From: Piscinibacter defluvii
Lineage (GTDB): Bacteria > Pseudomonadota > Gammaproteobacteria > Burkholderiales > Burkholderiaceae_C
Direction of reading: 5' to 3'
Assembly: GCF_004011805.1 (NCBI RefSeq)
Contig: NZ_RCHJ01000026.1
Coordinates: 22,694 to 86,693 of the forward strand
DNA length: 64,000 bases
Below are positions 16,759-25,415 of the stretch, piece by piece. The notes below the pieces were generated by a model. It did not search any database and had not been told where the DNA came from. It saw only the letters and a list, made by a program, of their open reading frames with translations. Both the position numbers and the translations under genes were made by a program. Within the stretch, counting starts at the first letter, position 1; each line of letters starts with the position of its first letter.

Positions 16759-18444
16759 TCAGGCCTCGCCGCAGGCGTGTCGCGCGGCCAGGTAGCCGAA
16801 CACCAGCGCCGGCCCGAGCGTGATGCCGGGGCCGGGGTAGGCGCCGTTCATCACCGAGTGCATGTCGTTGCCACAGGCGTACAGGCCGTCGATCGCCGTG
16901 CCATCGGCGCGCAATGCCCGCGCGTGTTCATCGGTCATCACGCCCGCGGCCATGCCGAGGTCGGCGGGTTGCACCGCCACCGCGTGGAATGGCGGGCGCA
17001 GGATCGGCGCGACGCATGGGTTGGGCAGCTGCTCGGCGTCGCCGAGGTGGCGCTGGTAGATGTCGGCGCCGCGGCCGAATTCGGGGTCGTGACCCTGGGC
17101 GGCATCGCGGTTGAATCGCTCGACCGTGGAAGCAAACGCACCGGCCGGCACGCCGATGCGCCCGGCCAGTGCTTCGAGGGTCGCGGCGCTGTGCAGATAG
17201 CCGCTTTCCTGCAAGGTGCGCAGCGACAGCGCGAACGGCCGCACCCGGCCGAGGCCGTACTTCCACAGGAAGCGGCTGTCGCACACCAGCCAGGCGGGCA
17301 CGTTGCGCTGCGCATCGCGCAGCTGGGCGCGCACGAACTCGTGGTAAGACACCGCCTCGTTGACGAAGCGCCGGCCGTCGCGGTTCACCGCGATCAGGCC
17401 GGGCTTGGCCCGGTCGGTCACGGTGTGCGGGAAGATGGCCGTCGAGCCGTCCGCGCGTGGGCCTACCGAGGCCGGCACCCAGAACGCGAGGGGCCGGCCG
17501 GTCGGACTGAGATGGGCGCCGGCATCGAGCGCCAGCCGTGCGCCGCCGAGCGAGGCGCCCGTGGCCGCGGTGGCCGACAGGTCGCCAGCGCCGTCCGGCA
17601 CATAGGGCCGGCGCAGGCTCTTGTGCTGCGACAGCCCGCCGGTGGCGAGGACCACGCCCAGCGGGGCCTTCAATTCTCGCGGCTGGCCACTCTGCAGGAG
17701 GACGACACCGACGACCCGGTCGTTCTGCGTCAGCAGCCGCTCCACGCGTGCGCCCAGCCGCAGGTCGACCTTCAGCTGCCGCAGCGAGGCAAACTGCCTT
17801 GCGGCCAGCGCATTGCCGAGGTAGAGCGCGGTGCCACGGTGCGCCTGCAGGCGCTGGCGGGCATAACGCGCGGCGAGCCGGGCCGCATGCCACAGCGCCG
17901 CCGGCGAGCGGGTCACGCGGCGCAGCACCGGCAGGTCTTCGCGGCTGATCATCATGCCGCCGAAGAGCATGAACTCGGGCAGCGGGTCGCGCAAGCGGGC
18001 GAAGTCCGGGCCCAGTTCCCGGCCGTCGAAAGGCACCGGTTCGAGCACCCGGCCACCGGCGCTGGCACCGGGTTGCTCGGGGTAGTAGTCGGGGTAGCGG
18101 CGCACCGGCTGGAACTTCAGCGCGGTGTGCGCCTCGAGGAAGCGGATCGCCTCGTCGCCGCGCGCGAGGAAGGTCGCGAGCCGCCGATCGTCGTCCGCGC
18201 CGGGCACCGTCGCCGCGAGGTAGGTGCGCGCCTGCGCCGGGCTGTCGGGCAGGCCGGCCTCGGCCATCTTGTGGTTCGCCGGGATCCACACCATGCCGCC
18301 GGAGATCGCCGTGGTGCCGCCGACGCGATCGCCGTGTTCGAGCAGCAGCACGCGCCGGCCGAGCGCTGCGGCGGTGCAGGCGGCCGCCATGCCGGCCGCG
18401 CCGGCGCCGAGCACGATGAGGTCGGGCGTGTCGGCCTCAGTCAT
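16759..18444 (-). CDS. FAD-dependent oxidoreductase, fumarate reductase/3-ketosteroid dehydrogenase type
   Basis: A 561-residue flavoprotein. FAD-binding motifs are [14 protein letters not shown] at the start, [10 protein letters not shown] near 45, and a C-terminal [19 protein letters not shown]. Enzymes of this fold add or remove a hydrogen pair across a C-C bond. It overlaps the TcuB-like gene by 8 bp, so it probably passes electrons to that membrane protein. It is a second flavoprotein beside the TcuA-like one, which is more than the usual Tcu pair and suggests a two-step or broader substrate range. Confidence 0.85.
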   Translation of the reverse strand: MTEADTPDLIVLGAGAAGMAAACTAAALGRRVLLLEHGDRVGGTTAISGGMVWIPANHKMAEAGLPDSPAQARTYLAATVPGADDDRRLATFLARGDEAIRFLEAHTALKFQPVRRYPDYYPEQPGASAGGRVLEPVPFDGRELGPDFARLRDPLPEFMLFGGMMISREDLPVLRRVTRSPAALWHAARLAARYARQRLQAHRGTALYLGNALAARQFASLRQLKVDLRLGARVERLLTQNDRVVGVVLLQSGQPRELKAPLGVVLATGGLSQHKSLRRPYVPDGAGDLSATAATGASLGGARLALDAGAHLSPTGRPLAFWVPASVGPRADGSTAIFPHTVTDRAKPGLIAVNRDGRRFVNEAVSYHEFVRAQLRDAQRNVPAWLVCDSRFLWKYGLGRVRPFALSLRTLQESGYLHSAATLEALAGRIGVPAGAFASTVERFNRDAAQGHDPEFGRGADIYQRHLGDAEQLPNPCVAPILRPPFHAVAVQPADLGMAAGVMTDEHARALRADGTAIDGLYACGNDMHSVMNGAYPGPGITLGPALVFGYLAARHACGEA

Positions 18445-19615
18445 CGCCCAGCTTCAGCGCGCTCGGCTGGCGCCGCTCGATGGACCACTTCAACAGCGCC
18501 GCGCCGCGGTAGACCGCGTGCGCGAACTTGCCGTACGGCAGGGTGAGGAAGAGCGCCATCACCGCGCCAAGGTGCAGGCACAGCAGCGGCGTCAGCGCGG
18601 CGCTGGCGTGCGAGAACGCGAGCCCGAGGCCGCTGACGGCGGTGAGCAGCAGCAGGCCGATGAAGCCGAGGTCCATCGGCCGCTGCTCGGGTGCCCGCTG
18701 CAGTGCGTGGCGGTGCCATTGCAGCCACAGCAGGCCCGCGGTGCCCGCCGTCAGCGCCACGCCGCCGGGCACGCCCAGCAGCTTGGGCAGGCTGGTGAAG
18801 CCGTAGGGTGCCGGCTGGCCGAGCGCGTAGTGGTAGAGGGTGGCCACGCCGGTGGAGGCGAAGCAGAGCATGAAGCCGTAGAAGGTCAGGTGGTGGAAGC
18901 GCCGCCGCTGCAAGGTGAAGCGGTCGCTCTCCTCGTTGCAGCCCTCGCCGTGGCCGCCATCGAGGTACTTCAGCGTCAGCGCATGCCGTGTCGCCTCGGC
19001 GCTGGCCGGCCAGCTCGACGGCCCGGCGCCTACCGCGCGCCAGAAACGCCGCGCACCCAGGCCGAGCGCGAGCGCCGCGAAGGCGAACACCGGCAGGAAC
19101 AGCGCCACCAGCAGGCCGTGCGGAAACACGGCGTAGAACGCCGACGCGTCGGCCTGCACGGCGAGCAGGTTGCCGGTGGAGGCTGCGCCGAGCAGGAGGA
19201 ACAGCGTGAGCGCGAGCGCCAGCGCGACGGCCAGGACCAGAGCGTTGCGCTTGTACGCAGCGCCGAAGGCCGGTGGCCAGGCGTACTCGGCATAGGTCTC
19301 GGGCCGCACGCGTGCCATCGCGCGCGGCACGTTGAGCGCGAAGTCGTGCGGCGGCGCGTACTGGCAGGCGTGCAGGCAGGCGCCGCAGTTGTGGCAGAGG
19401 TTGGCGAGGTAGTGCACATCGGCGACGGGGAACTCGAGCCGTCGGGTCATGGCCGGGAACACCGCGCAGAAGCCCTCGCAGTAGCGGCAGGCATTGCAGA
19501 TCTGCAGCACGCGCGCCACCTCCTGCACCGCCGCGCTGTCCGCGGCGCGGCGCGCGGCCGGCTCGTTGGCCGCGAGCGCGGCGGCCTCGCGGGTCAGGTC
19601 CTCAAGCGACTGCAT
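18437..19615 (-). CDS. TcuB-like membrane electron-transfer protein
   Basis: A 392-residue protein with two ferredoxin-type cysteine clusters in the N-terminal 100 residues ([11 protein letters not shown] and [11 protein letters not shown]), followed by about six hydrophobic segments. This is the plan of TcuB/CitB, which reoxidises the reduced flavin of TcuA and passes electrons to the quinone pool. The start overlaps the TcuA-like stop by 14 bp and the stop overlaps the next flavoprotein start, so the three are translationally coupled. Confidence 0.88.
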   Translation of the reverse strand: MQSLEDLTREAAALAANEPAARRAADSAAVQEVARVLQICNACRYCEGFCAVFPAMTRRLEFPVADVHYLANLCHNCGACLHACQYAPPHDFALNVPRAMARVRPETYAEYAWPPAFGAAYKRNALVLAVALALALTLFLLLGAASTGNLLAVQADASAFYAVFPHGLLVALFLPVFAFAALALGLGARRFWRAVGAGPSSWPASAEATRHALTLKYLDGGHGEGCNEESDRFTLQRRRFHHLTFYGFMLCFASTGVATLYHYALGQPAPYGFTSLPKLLGVPGGVALTAGTAGLLWLQWHRHALQRAPEQRPMDLGFIGLLLLTAVSGLGLAFSHASAALTPLLCLHLGAVMALFLTLPYGKFAHAVYRGAALLKWSIERRQPSALKLGDD

Positions 19616-21035
19616 GCTCGGCCTCCCGCTGCGCGAATCCCGTGGCGCCCGCGGCCGCCGCGGCCTGCTCCCCGGCGATGCGACCGAACGCGGTGCCGAT
19701 CGACATGCCGACCCCGGCGGTGTAGCCCTGGCCGAGCACGTTGCCGGCCATCATCTCGCCGGCCACGAACAGGTTGCGGCTCGCTCGGCCGCCGAACTGC
19801 ACGCGGGCCTGGCGATCGGTCTTCAGCCCGAGGTAGGTGAAGGTCACGCCGGGCCGCACCGCGTAGCCGAAGAAGGGCGGGGTGTCGAGCGGCCGGGCCC
19901 AGTGGGTCTTGGGCGGGTCCAACCCCTCGGTGCGGCAGTCGTCCAGCCGCGTGTGGTCGAAGCTGCCGGGGCGGCAGGCCGTGTTGTAGGCCGAGACCGT
20001 CTGCATGAAGGTGGCTTCGTCGAGCTGCAGGGCGTGCGCCAGCGCCGGCAGCGATTCGGCGCGCACGCCGGGGAACACCGGCGGCATGAAACGCCCCACG
20101 GCCTTGGCATCGATGATCGAGTAGGCGATCTGCCCGGGCTGGCGCGCCACCAGCCGGCCCCAGATCGCGTAGCGCTTGGGCCAGAAGTCCTCGCCTTCGT
20201 CGTAGAAGCGGCGGGCCTCGCGGTTGACCACCACGCCGAGCGAGACGCAGTCGATGCGGGTGCAGATGCCGCCGTCGTAGAGCGGCGCCCGGGCGTCGAT
20301 CGCGACCATGTGCGCCTGCGTCGCATCGCCGATCGGCTCCGCGCCGGCGTCGAGCATGAAACGCAGCAATTCGCCGGTGTTGTAGCGCGTGCCGCGGATC
20401 AGGAAGTTGTCGGCCGGGCTCACGCCGTGTTCGTCCACGCCCCAGGCCTCGCGCAGCCACTCGCGGTTGGATTCGAAGCCTCCGGCGGCGAGCACGCAGG
20501 TCTTCGCCTCGATGCGGGTACCGCCCGACCAGGCGGCGACGAAGGCTCCGTCGCGCAGCTCGAGGCGCTGCACCGGGCTGTCGTAGCGCACCTGCACGCC
20601 GAGCGCCTCGGCGCTGCGGTAATAGGCGTTGACCAGGGCCTTGCCGCCGCCCATGAAGAAGGCGTTGGTGCGCGCGGTGTGCAGCGCGCCCGAGAGCGAG
20701 GGCTGGAAGCGCACCCCGTGCCTGACCATCCACGGCCGGCAGGTCGACGAGGCGCGGATCACGAGCCGCGCGAGTTCCTCGTTCGTGCGCCCGCCGGTGA
20801 CCTTCAGCAGGTCCTGCCAGAACTCTTCCTCGGGGTAGGCCTCGACCAGCACGTCCTGCGGCGCATCGTGCATGCAGCGCAGGTTGCGGGTGTGCTGCGA
20901 GTTGCCGCCGCGCCATTCGCGCGGCGAGCCTTCGAGCAGCAGCACCGAGGCGCCGGCCTCGCGGGCCATCAGCGCGGCGCACAAGGCGGCGTTGCCGCCG
21001 CCGATCACGAGCACGTCCGTCAATCCATCCTCCAC
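19602..21035 (-). CDS. TcuA-like tricarballylate dehydrogenase flavoprotein
   Basis: A fumarate-reductase-type flavoprotein of about 477 residues. It begins with a dinucleotide motif [21 protein letters not shown], has [14 protein letters not shown] near 45-60 as in TcuA, and ends with [19 protein letters not shown]. TcuA oxidises tricarballylate to cis-aconitate. GTG at 21033-21035 is used as start because it fits the TcuA length and leaves a normal divergent promoter; an ATG at 21176 would add 47 residues of poor character and swallow the palindrome. The substrate could be another tricarboxylate or a larger polycarboxylic acid. Confidence 0.82.
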   Translation of the reverse strand: MEDGLTDVLVIGGGNAALCAALMAREAGASVLLLEGSPREWRGGNSQHTRNLRCMHDAPQDVLVEAYPEEEFWQDLLKVTGGRTNEELARLVIRASSTCRPWMVRHGVRFQPSLSGALHTARTNAFFMGGGKALVNAYYRSAEALGVQVRYDSPVQRLELRDGAFVAAWSGGTRIEAKTCVLAAGGFESNREWLREAWGVDEHGVSPADNFLIRGTRYNTGELLRFMLDAGAEPIGDATQAHMVAIDARAPLYDGGICTRIDCVSLGVVVNREARRFYDEGEDFWPKRYAIWGRLVARQPGQIAYSIIDAKAVGRFMPPVFPGVRAESLPALAHALQLDEATFMQTVSAYNTACRPGSFDHTRLDDCRTEGLDPPKTHWARPLDTPPFFGYAVRPGVTFTYLGLKTDRQARVQFGGRASRNLFVAGEMMAGNVLGQGYTAGVGMSIGTAFGRIAGEQAAAAAGATGFAQREAEHAVA

Positions 21036-21107
21036 GGCCCGAGCAACGGGCGCGGCGCCGACTCTAGGAGCCGGCGGGGAGCGGTGCCAGACCGCTGCGC
21101 ACATGCC

Positions 21108-21128
21108 GCCATCTCGATCCGAGATGGC
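21108..21128. promoter_or_regulatory. 21-bp perfect palindrome between tcuA-like and SDR genes
   Basis: Arms GCCATCTCG and its exact complement surround ATC. It contains a T-N11-A spacing, the LysR-family signature, and lies 73 bp upstream of the TcuA-like start and 99 bp upstream of the SDR. It differs from the eight sites of the larger regulon, so the local LysR (15810-16745) is the likely binder. Confidence 0.6.
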
Positions 21129-21226
21129 CCCAGCGCGCGTGGCGGGCTGTTGCGCCGCGACGTGCGTGCGTAGCATGGTGGCCAGCGCAACGGCCCACCT
21201 TCCGCTCGGGCCAGGGCAGGCACGCG

Positions 21227-22000
21227 GTGGATCTCGGCATCAAGGGCAAGGTGGCGCTCGTCACGGCCTCCAGCAGCGGCATGGGCCGCAACATCGCCCT
21301 CGCCCTTGCGGCGGAAGGCGCGCACGTGGTGCTGTTCGCGCGCTCGGCCGACAAGCTGCAGGCCGTCTGCCGCGAGATCGAGGAGCGCCACGGCGTGCCG
21401 GCCACCGCGGTGGCCGGCAGCCTGACGGAGGCGGCCGACATCACGCGCCTGGCCAGCGTGCTGGCGGGCCTGTCGGGGCCGGACATCGCGGTGGTCGTCA
21501 CCGGCCGGCCGCCCAACCCCCTGCGCGACGCGCTGGAAGAAAACGAACTGCCGCGCTGGGACGAGGCCTACCAGGTGCAGCTGCGCAGCGTGGTGCAGCT
21601 CGTCAACGGCGTGGTGCCGGCGATGGTGGCCAAGGGCTGGGGGCGCATCGTCGCGGTGACCTCGGCCTCGGCCAAGCAGCCGATGGCCAAGCATGCGCTG
21701 TCCACCGTGTTCCGCGCCGGCGTGACGGCCTACATGAAGACGCTGGCCAACGAGCTCGGCGCGCATGGCGTGACCGTCAACTGCGTGGCGCCGGCGTTGA
21801 TCGACACCTCGCACCGCACCGGCGCGGCGGCCTACACGCCCGAGCAGACCGCGCGCCGGCAGGCGATGACGCCGCTGGGCCGGATGGGCACGCAGGACGA
21901 GCTGTGCGGCGTGGTGGCCTTCCTCACGTCGATGCAGGCCGGCTTCGTGACGGGCAGCACCATCGCCGTCGAAGGCGGGATGGTCGGGGCCTTGTTCTAG
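21227..22000 (+). CDS. SDR-family protein lacking the YxxxK motif
   Basis: A 257-residue short-chain dehydrogenase/reductase from a GTG start. The cofactor motif TASSSGMGRNIALAL is present, and the end (AFLTSMQAGFVTGSTIAVEGG) is typical. Where classical SDRs have Ser...YxxxK, it reads TSASAKQPMAKHALSTVFRA: the serine region is kept but Tyr and Lys are absent. Such members exist among atypical 3-oxoacyl reductase-like SDRs; activity is uncertain. It diverges from the TcuA-like gene across the palindrome and converges on the DUF2889 gene with a 4-bp overlap. Confidence 0.85.
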   Translation: MDLGIKGKVALVTASSSGMGRNIALALAAEGAHVVLFARSADKLQAVCREIEERHGVPATAVAGSLTEAADITRLASVLAGLSGPDIAVVVTGRPPNPLRDALEENELPRWDEAYQVQLRSVVQLVNGVVPAMVAKGWGRIVAVTSASAKQPMAKHALSTVFRAGVTAYMKTLANELGAHGVTVNCVAPALIDTSHRTGAAAYTPEQTARRQAMTPLGRMGTQDELCGVVAFLTSMQAGFVTGSTIAVEGGMVGALF

Positions 22001-22545
22001 GCCGAAGGGGGCCGATGGTGTTCGGGCCATAACATCCTGATCACCGAGCGTTCGCGGCCGTACGCGTAGCAGCTGTCGAGCTTGGCTTCGGGCGAGGGGC
22101 GGCGGCTCGGGTCGGAGCCGCGGATGCCCTGCAGCGCCGTGGTGCCCATGGTCACCAGCATCTCCATCAGGTGCGTGCAGCCGGCCGCGCCGCGCAGGCG
22201 CTCCTTCACCTTCGCCGACCAGCCGCGCGCCAGCCGCTCCCCCACCAGCACCTGCAGGGTTCCCTCCGCCTCGCGGCACAGCGCCCAGGGCGTCACGTCG
22301 GAGGCGGCGGCGATGGCGCGCACGGTGAGCTCGCCGTCGACCGTGAGCCGCACCCAGAGATCGTGCAGCGGTACGCCGGCGGGCACCGGCTGCGGCGAAC
22401 TCGGCCGCACGAAATCGAACGGCTTGCGGTCGATCAGGCGCGCCTCGACGTCGAACAGCCCGTCCGCGCGCGCGAAGGCCTGCATCTCGATCGTGCGCTG
22501 GTGCACCTCGCGGCGCGCGGCAGGCGGCGGCAGCGGCATGCGCAA
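21997..22545 (-). CDS. DUF2889 family protein
   Basis: A 182-residue soluble protein. FDVEARLIDRKPFDF near 30-45 and GCTHLMEMLVTMGTTALQGI near 120-140 match the DUF2889 family as I know it. Function is unknown, but the family is found next to aromatic and steroid catabolic genes. The invariant Cys-Thr-His could bind a metal. It lies 3 bp after the SDR in the unit that begins at 25155. Confidence 0.75.
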   Translation of the reverse strand: MRMPLPPPAARREVHQRTIEMQAFARADGLFDVEARLIDRKPFDFVRPSSPQPVPAGVPLHDLWVRLTVDGELTVRAIAAASDVTPWALCREAEGTLQVLVGERLARGWSAKVKERLRGAAGCTHLMEMLVTMGTTALQGIRGSDPSRRPSPEAKLDSCYAYGRERSVIRMLWPEHHRPPSA

Positions 22546-22548
22546 GCC

Positions 22549-23394
22549 TCAGGTGCGGTTGAGGATGCGGCCCCCGTCGACCAGGATGCACTCGCCCGTG
22601 ATGAAGCTGGACTCCTCCGACGCGAGGAACAGCGCGAGGTTGGCCACGTCCCAGCCGGTGCCCTGGCGGCCGAGCGGCACCTTGGCATTGCGCTCGGCGT
22701 TCACGTCGTCGCGGCTGCGGTTCCACTTGCTCGCGCGCGTGGCCACCGCCATCGGCGTGTCGATCAGGCCGGGCAGGATGGCGTTGACGCGGATGTTGAA
22801 CTTCGCGTTCTGTAGCGCGAGCTGCTCGGTCAGCGCGTTGACGCCGGCCTTGGTGGCCTTGTAGGCCGCGTACGGATAGAGCCCGACCGCTGCGGCGGAC
22901 GACACGTTGACGATCGAACCCGAGCGCTGCTCGCGCATGATCTTCAGCGCGTGCTTGCAGGCGAACGCCGTGCCGCGCAGGTTGGTGCGGTAGATGTGGT
23001 CGAAGCGCTCTTCGGTGATTTCCATCAGGTCGGCGTCGCCGCCGCCCAGGCTCACGCCGACGTTGTTGTGCAGCACGTCGAGCGACCCCCAGCGCCGGTG
23101 CGCTTCCTGGATGGCCGCGATGATGTCGGCCTCCTGCGTGACGTCGGCCTTCACGGCGACCGCCTCGCCGCCGTCGGCGCGGATCAGCGCCGCGGTCTCC
23201 TCGGCCGACTCGAGGCCGCGATTGGCCGCCACCACGCGCGCGCCCTCGCGCGCGAAGCGCATCGCCGCGGCGCGGCCGTTGCCCAGCCCTTCGCCGGGGC
23301 TCTGGCCGGCGCCGAAGACGACGGCCACCTTGCCCTCGAGGCGGAGCCTGGGCGTCCAGCCGGTCCCACGGTCCTTGGTTGAATCCAATGTCAT
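22549..23394 (-). CDS. Short-chain dehydrogenase/reductase
   Basis: A 281-residue SDR with the cofactor motif VVFGAGQSPGEGLGNG, the NNVG loop, and an intact Ser/Tyr/Lys set (NVSSAAAVG, then YKATK). It should interconvert an alcohol and a ketone with NAD(P). The start is the ATG at 23392-23394; AGGAG touches it directly, so a TTG six bases downstream (23388) may be the real start. The unit is 3-HIBDH-like pair, this SDR and DUF2889. Confidence 0.85.
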   Translation of the reverse strand: MTLDSTKDRGTGWTPRLRLEGKVAVVFGAGQSPGEGLGNGRAAAMRFAREGARVVAANRGLESAEETAALIRADGGEAVAVKADVTQEADIIAAIQEAHRRWGSLDVLHNNVGVSLGGGDADLMEITEERFDHIYRTNLRGTAFACKHALKIMREQRSGSIVNVSSAAAVGLYPYAAYKATKAGVNALTEQLALQNAKFNIRVNAILPGLIDTPMAVATRASKWNRSRDDVNAERNAKVPLGRQGTGWDVANLALFLASEESSFITGECILVDGGRILNRT

Positions 23395-23407
23395 CTCCTG
23401 TGTGTCG

Positions 23408-24253
23408 TCATGCGGTGAAGCGGATCCCGGAGCCCTGTTCCACCAGGGCCCGGAGGTCGTCGAGCGTCGCCTCGGCGCCGAGCGTGCGGCTGGCCGCGAG
23501 CACCTGCGCCGCGGCCTGGTGGGCGAGCAGTGCCGGCGCGCCGGCGCGGCGCGCGAGCTGCGTGCACAGCGCCAACTCGCCCGCGACGGTGGCCAGCGGC
23601 GCATCCGACGTGCGGCTGCCCGCGACGAGCACGGGCAGCACCCGCGCGGTGGCGCTGTTGGCGCCCGAGCAGCGGTTCAGCACGGTGGCCATGTCGGCGA
23701 CGGTGAGGCCGTTCTGCACGCCCATCGCCGCACACTCGTAGCTGATGAGCCGGTTGCAGGCGGCGATGCCCGCGACGATCGCATACATCACCTGCCCGGA
23801 CCCGAGCTCGCCGCAGGCCAGCACCTGGGCACCGAGCCGTTGGAGCAGCGGCTGCACGTCGGCCACGGCCGCGGCGGCGCCGCCGCAGAAGATCGCGGCC
23901 TCGGCCGGAAAGACCGCGAGCTGCTCGCAGTGCAGCGGCGCGTCGACGAAGGCGATGCCCCGCTGCGCGAACTCGGCCGCGAGCCGGCGGGCATGCGCCG
24001 GGTCGCCGGGCATCAGGTCGACCACGGTGGCGCCCGGGGACAGCGCCGCGGCGAGGCCGGCGGGCAGGCCGTCACCGGCCAGCAGCACGAGGTTCGTGCG
24101 CGCGCCCAGCGCCGCGAGGCTGTCGACCGGCTCGGCGCCCTCGAGCGCATCGAGCGCGACCACGCGGCAGCTGTCGGAGAGGCGGCGCGCCACCAGGGCG
24201 GCCACGGGCGTGCGGCCGACGAGGCCGACGGTCTGCAAGGGTGTGTTCGACAT
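23408..24253 (-). CDS. 3-hydroxyisobutyrate-dehydrogenase-like protein, probably inactive paralogue
   Basis: A 281-residue protein related along its length to the neighbouring 24262-25155 product. The nucleotide loop is degenerate (VGLVGRTPVAALVA instead of GLGAMG) and the catalytic lysine is replaced by tyrosine (GSGQVMYAI against GNGQTMKAV). It is likely a non-catalytic or binding paralogue. It starts 8 bp after the intact paralogue's stop and stays in frame, so it is maintained rather than broken. The longer reading to 25207 is a shadow. Confidence 0.75.
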   Translation of the reverse strand: MSNTPLQTVGLVGRTPVAALVARRLSDSCRVVALDALEGAEPVDSLAALGARTNLVLLAGDGLPAGLAAALSPGATVVDLMPGDPAHARRLAAEFAQRGIAFVDAPLHCEQLAVFPAEAAIFCGGAAAAVADVQPLLQRLGAQVLACGELGSGQVMYAIVAGIAACNRLISYECAAMGVQNGLTVADMATVLNRCSGANSATARVLPVLVAGSRTSDAPLATVAGELALCTQLARRAGAPALLAHQAAAQVLAASRTLGAEATLDDLRALVEQGSGIRFTA

Positions 24254-24261
24254 GCTGGTTC

Positions 24262-25155
24262 TCAGGCCTGCGGCGCGGCGAAGCGGGTGGCGGCCATGCC
24301 CTCGACCACGCCGATCATCTGCTCGAGCTGCGAGCCCGGGCCCAGCGTGTTCAGACCGATCTGCAGCATGCCCGCGGCCAGGCTGCACAAGGGCATCGTG
24401 ACGCCGCGCTCGCCCCCCATCGCGACGGCCTGGTTGACGTCCTTGACCTGCAGTGCGAGGCCGAACTTCGTCGACTGCCGGCCCTGCGCGATCGCCGGCA
24501 GCATGCCCTGCGTCGTGAAGTTGCGTGCGGTGGTCGCGTTCAGGGCCTCGATCATGGTCTCGAGCGACAGGCCGGACTTGCGGCCCAGCGCCACCAGCTC
24601 GAGCGTGGCGAGGCGGCAGCTCGCGTTCATCATGTTGTTGACGGCCTTCATGGTCTGGCCGTTGCCGACCGTCTCGCCGACGTAGAACAGGTTCGGGCTC
24701 ATGTCCGTCAGCAGCGGACGCACCCGCTCGAAGGCGGCGCGCTCGCCCGACGCGATGATCGACACCGTGCCGGCAACCGCGGTGGCCATCGCGCCGGACA
24801 CGGGGGCATCGAGCAAGGTCACGCCACGGGCCTGCAGCAGGCGCGCGAACTCGCGTGTCTCGCTCGGCAGGCCGCTGGTCTGGTCGATCACCACGCTGCC
24901 GGGCAGCAGGCCTTCGGCCAGGCCGTTCGGGCCGAACAGCGCGTTGCGCACATCGGCGCTGCGCGGCAGGCACAGCAGCACCACCTCGCTGCGGCGTGCC
25001 AGGTCGGCGCCGTTCTCGGCCGCGCGCGCACCGCGCTCGACGAAGCTCGCCACCACCGCGGGATTCAGGTCGAGCACCCCGAGCGCGTGCTTGCGCACCA
25101 GGTGCGACGCGAGTGCGCCGCCCATCGCGCCCAGACCGACGTATCCGACTCTCAT
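24262..25155 (-). CDS. 3-hydroxyisobutyrate/beta-hydroxyacid dehydrogenase family
   Basis: A 297-residue NAD(P)-dependent beta-hydroxyacid dehydrogenase. Signatures: GLGAMG at 7-12, DAPVSGA near 115-125, and the catalytic lysine in GNGQTMKAVNNMM near 170. It should oxidise a beta-hydroxy acid to a semialdehyde or keto acid, or the reverse. It is the first gene after LysR-type site A1 and diverges from the ThDP enzyme operon. Confidence 0.88.
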   Translation of the reverse strand: MRVGYVGLGAMGGALASHLVRKHALGVLDLNPAVVASFVERGARAAENGADLARRSEVVLLCLPRSADVRNALFGPNGLAEGLLPGSVVIDQTSGLPSETREFARLLQARGVTLLDAPVSGAMATAVAGTVSIIASGERAAFERVRPLLTDMSPNLFYVGETVGNGQTMKAVNNMMNASCRLATLELVALGRKSGLSLETMIEALNATTARNFTTQGMLPAIAQGRQSTKFGLALQVKDVNQAVAMGGERGVTMPLCSLAAGMLQIGLNTLGPGSQLEQMIGVVEGMAATRFAAPQA

Positions 25156-25244
25156 GTGTGCCTTCGGTGCTATCAGGAAAGGAGTTGCCGGCAGAGGTGC
25201 GCAGCATTCACCTCGGGGCATTGTTCTGCGCCGGTCGCCGTCGC

Positions 25245-25285
25245 GTCGAGTCGACTTTTTTGTCCGGACGGTAAGCCGATCTGAC
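25245..25285 (-). promoter_or_regulatory. LysR-type regulon site A1 (towards 3-HIBDH unit)
   Basis: Minus strand: box GTCAGATCGGCTTAC (25285-25271), then half-site AAAAGTCGACTCGAC starting 26 bp from the box start. It lies about 90 bp upstream of the dehydrogenase start. Confidence 0.75.
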
Positions 25286-25298
25286 TCAACTTAGGGTG

Positions 25299-25340
25299 GT
25301 TAGCGCCGCTGACCGTAAGCGCCAGAAGAAGTGTCTGGAC
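25299..25340 (+). promoter_or_regulatory. LysR-type regulon site A2 (towards ThDP-enzyme operon)
   Basis: Box GTTAGCGCCGCTGAC at 25299-25313 and diverged half-site AAGAAGTGTCTGGAC at 25326-25340, a 27-bp step. It faces the ten-gene operon beginning at 25416 and is paired with site A1 for divergent control. Confidence 0.65.
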
Positions 25341-25415
25341 GCTGACCGGGCGGGCCGGCACAGTGGGTGACCGTCGGCGCTGGGCGCGCGGATGCATTCC
25401 AACGAAAGGCGAGAC

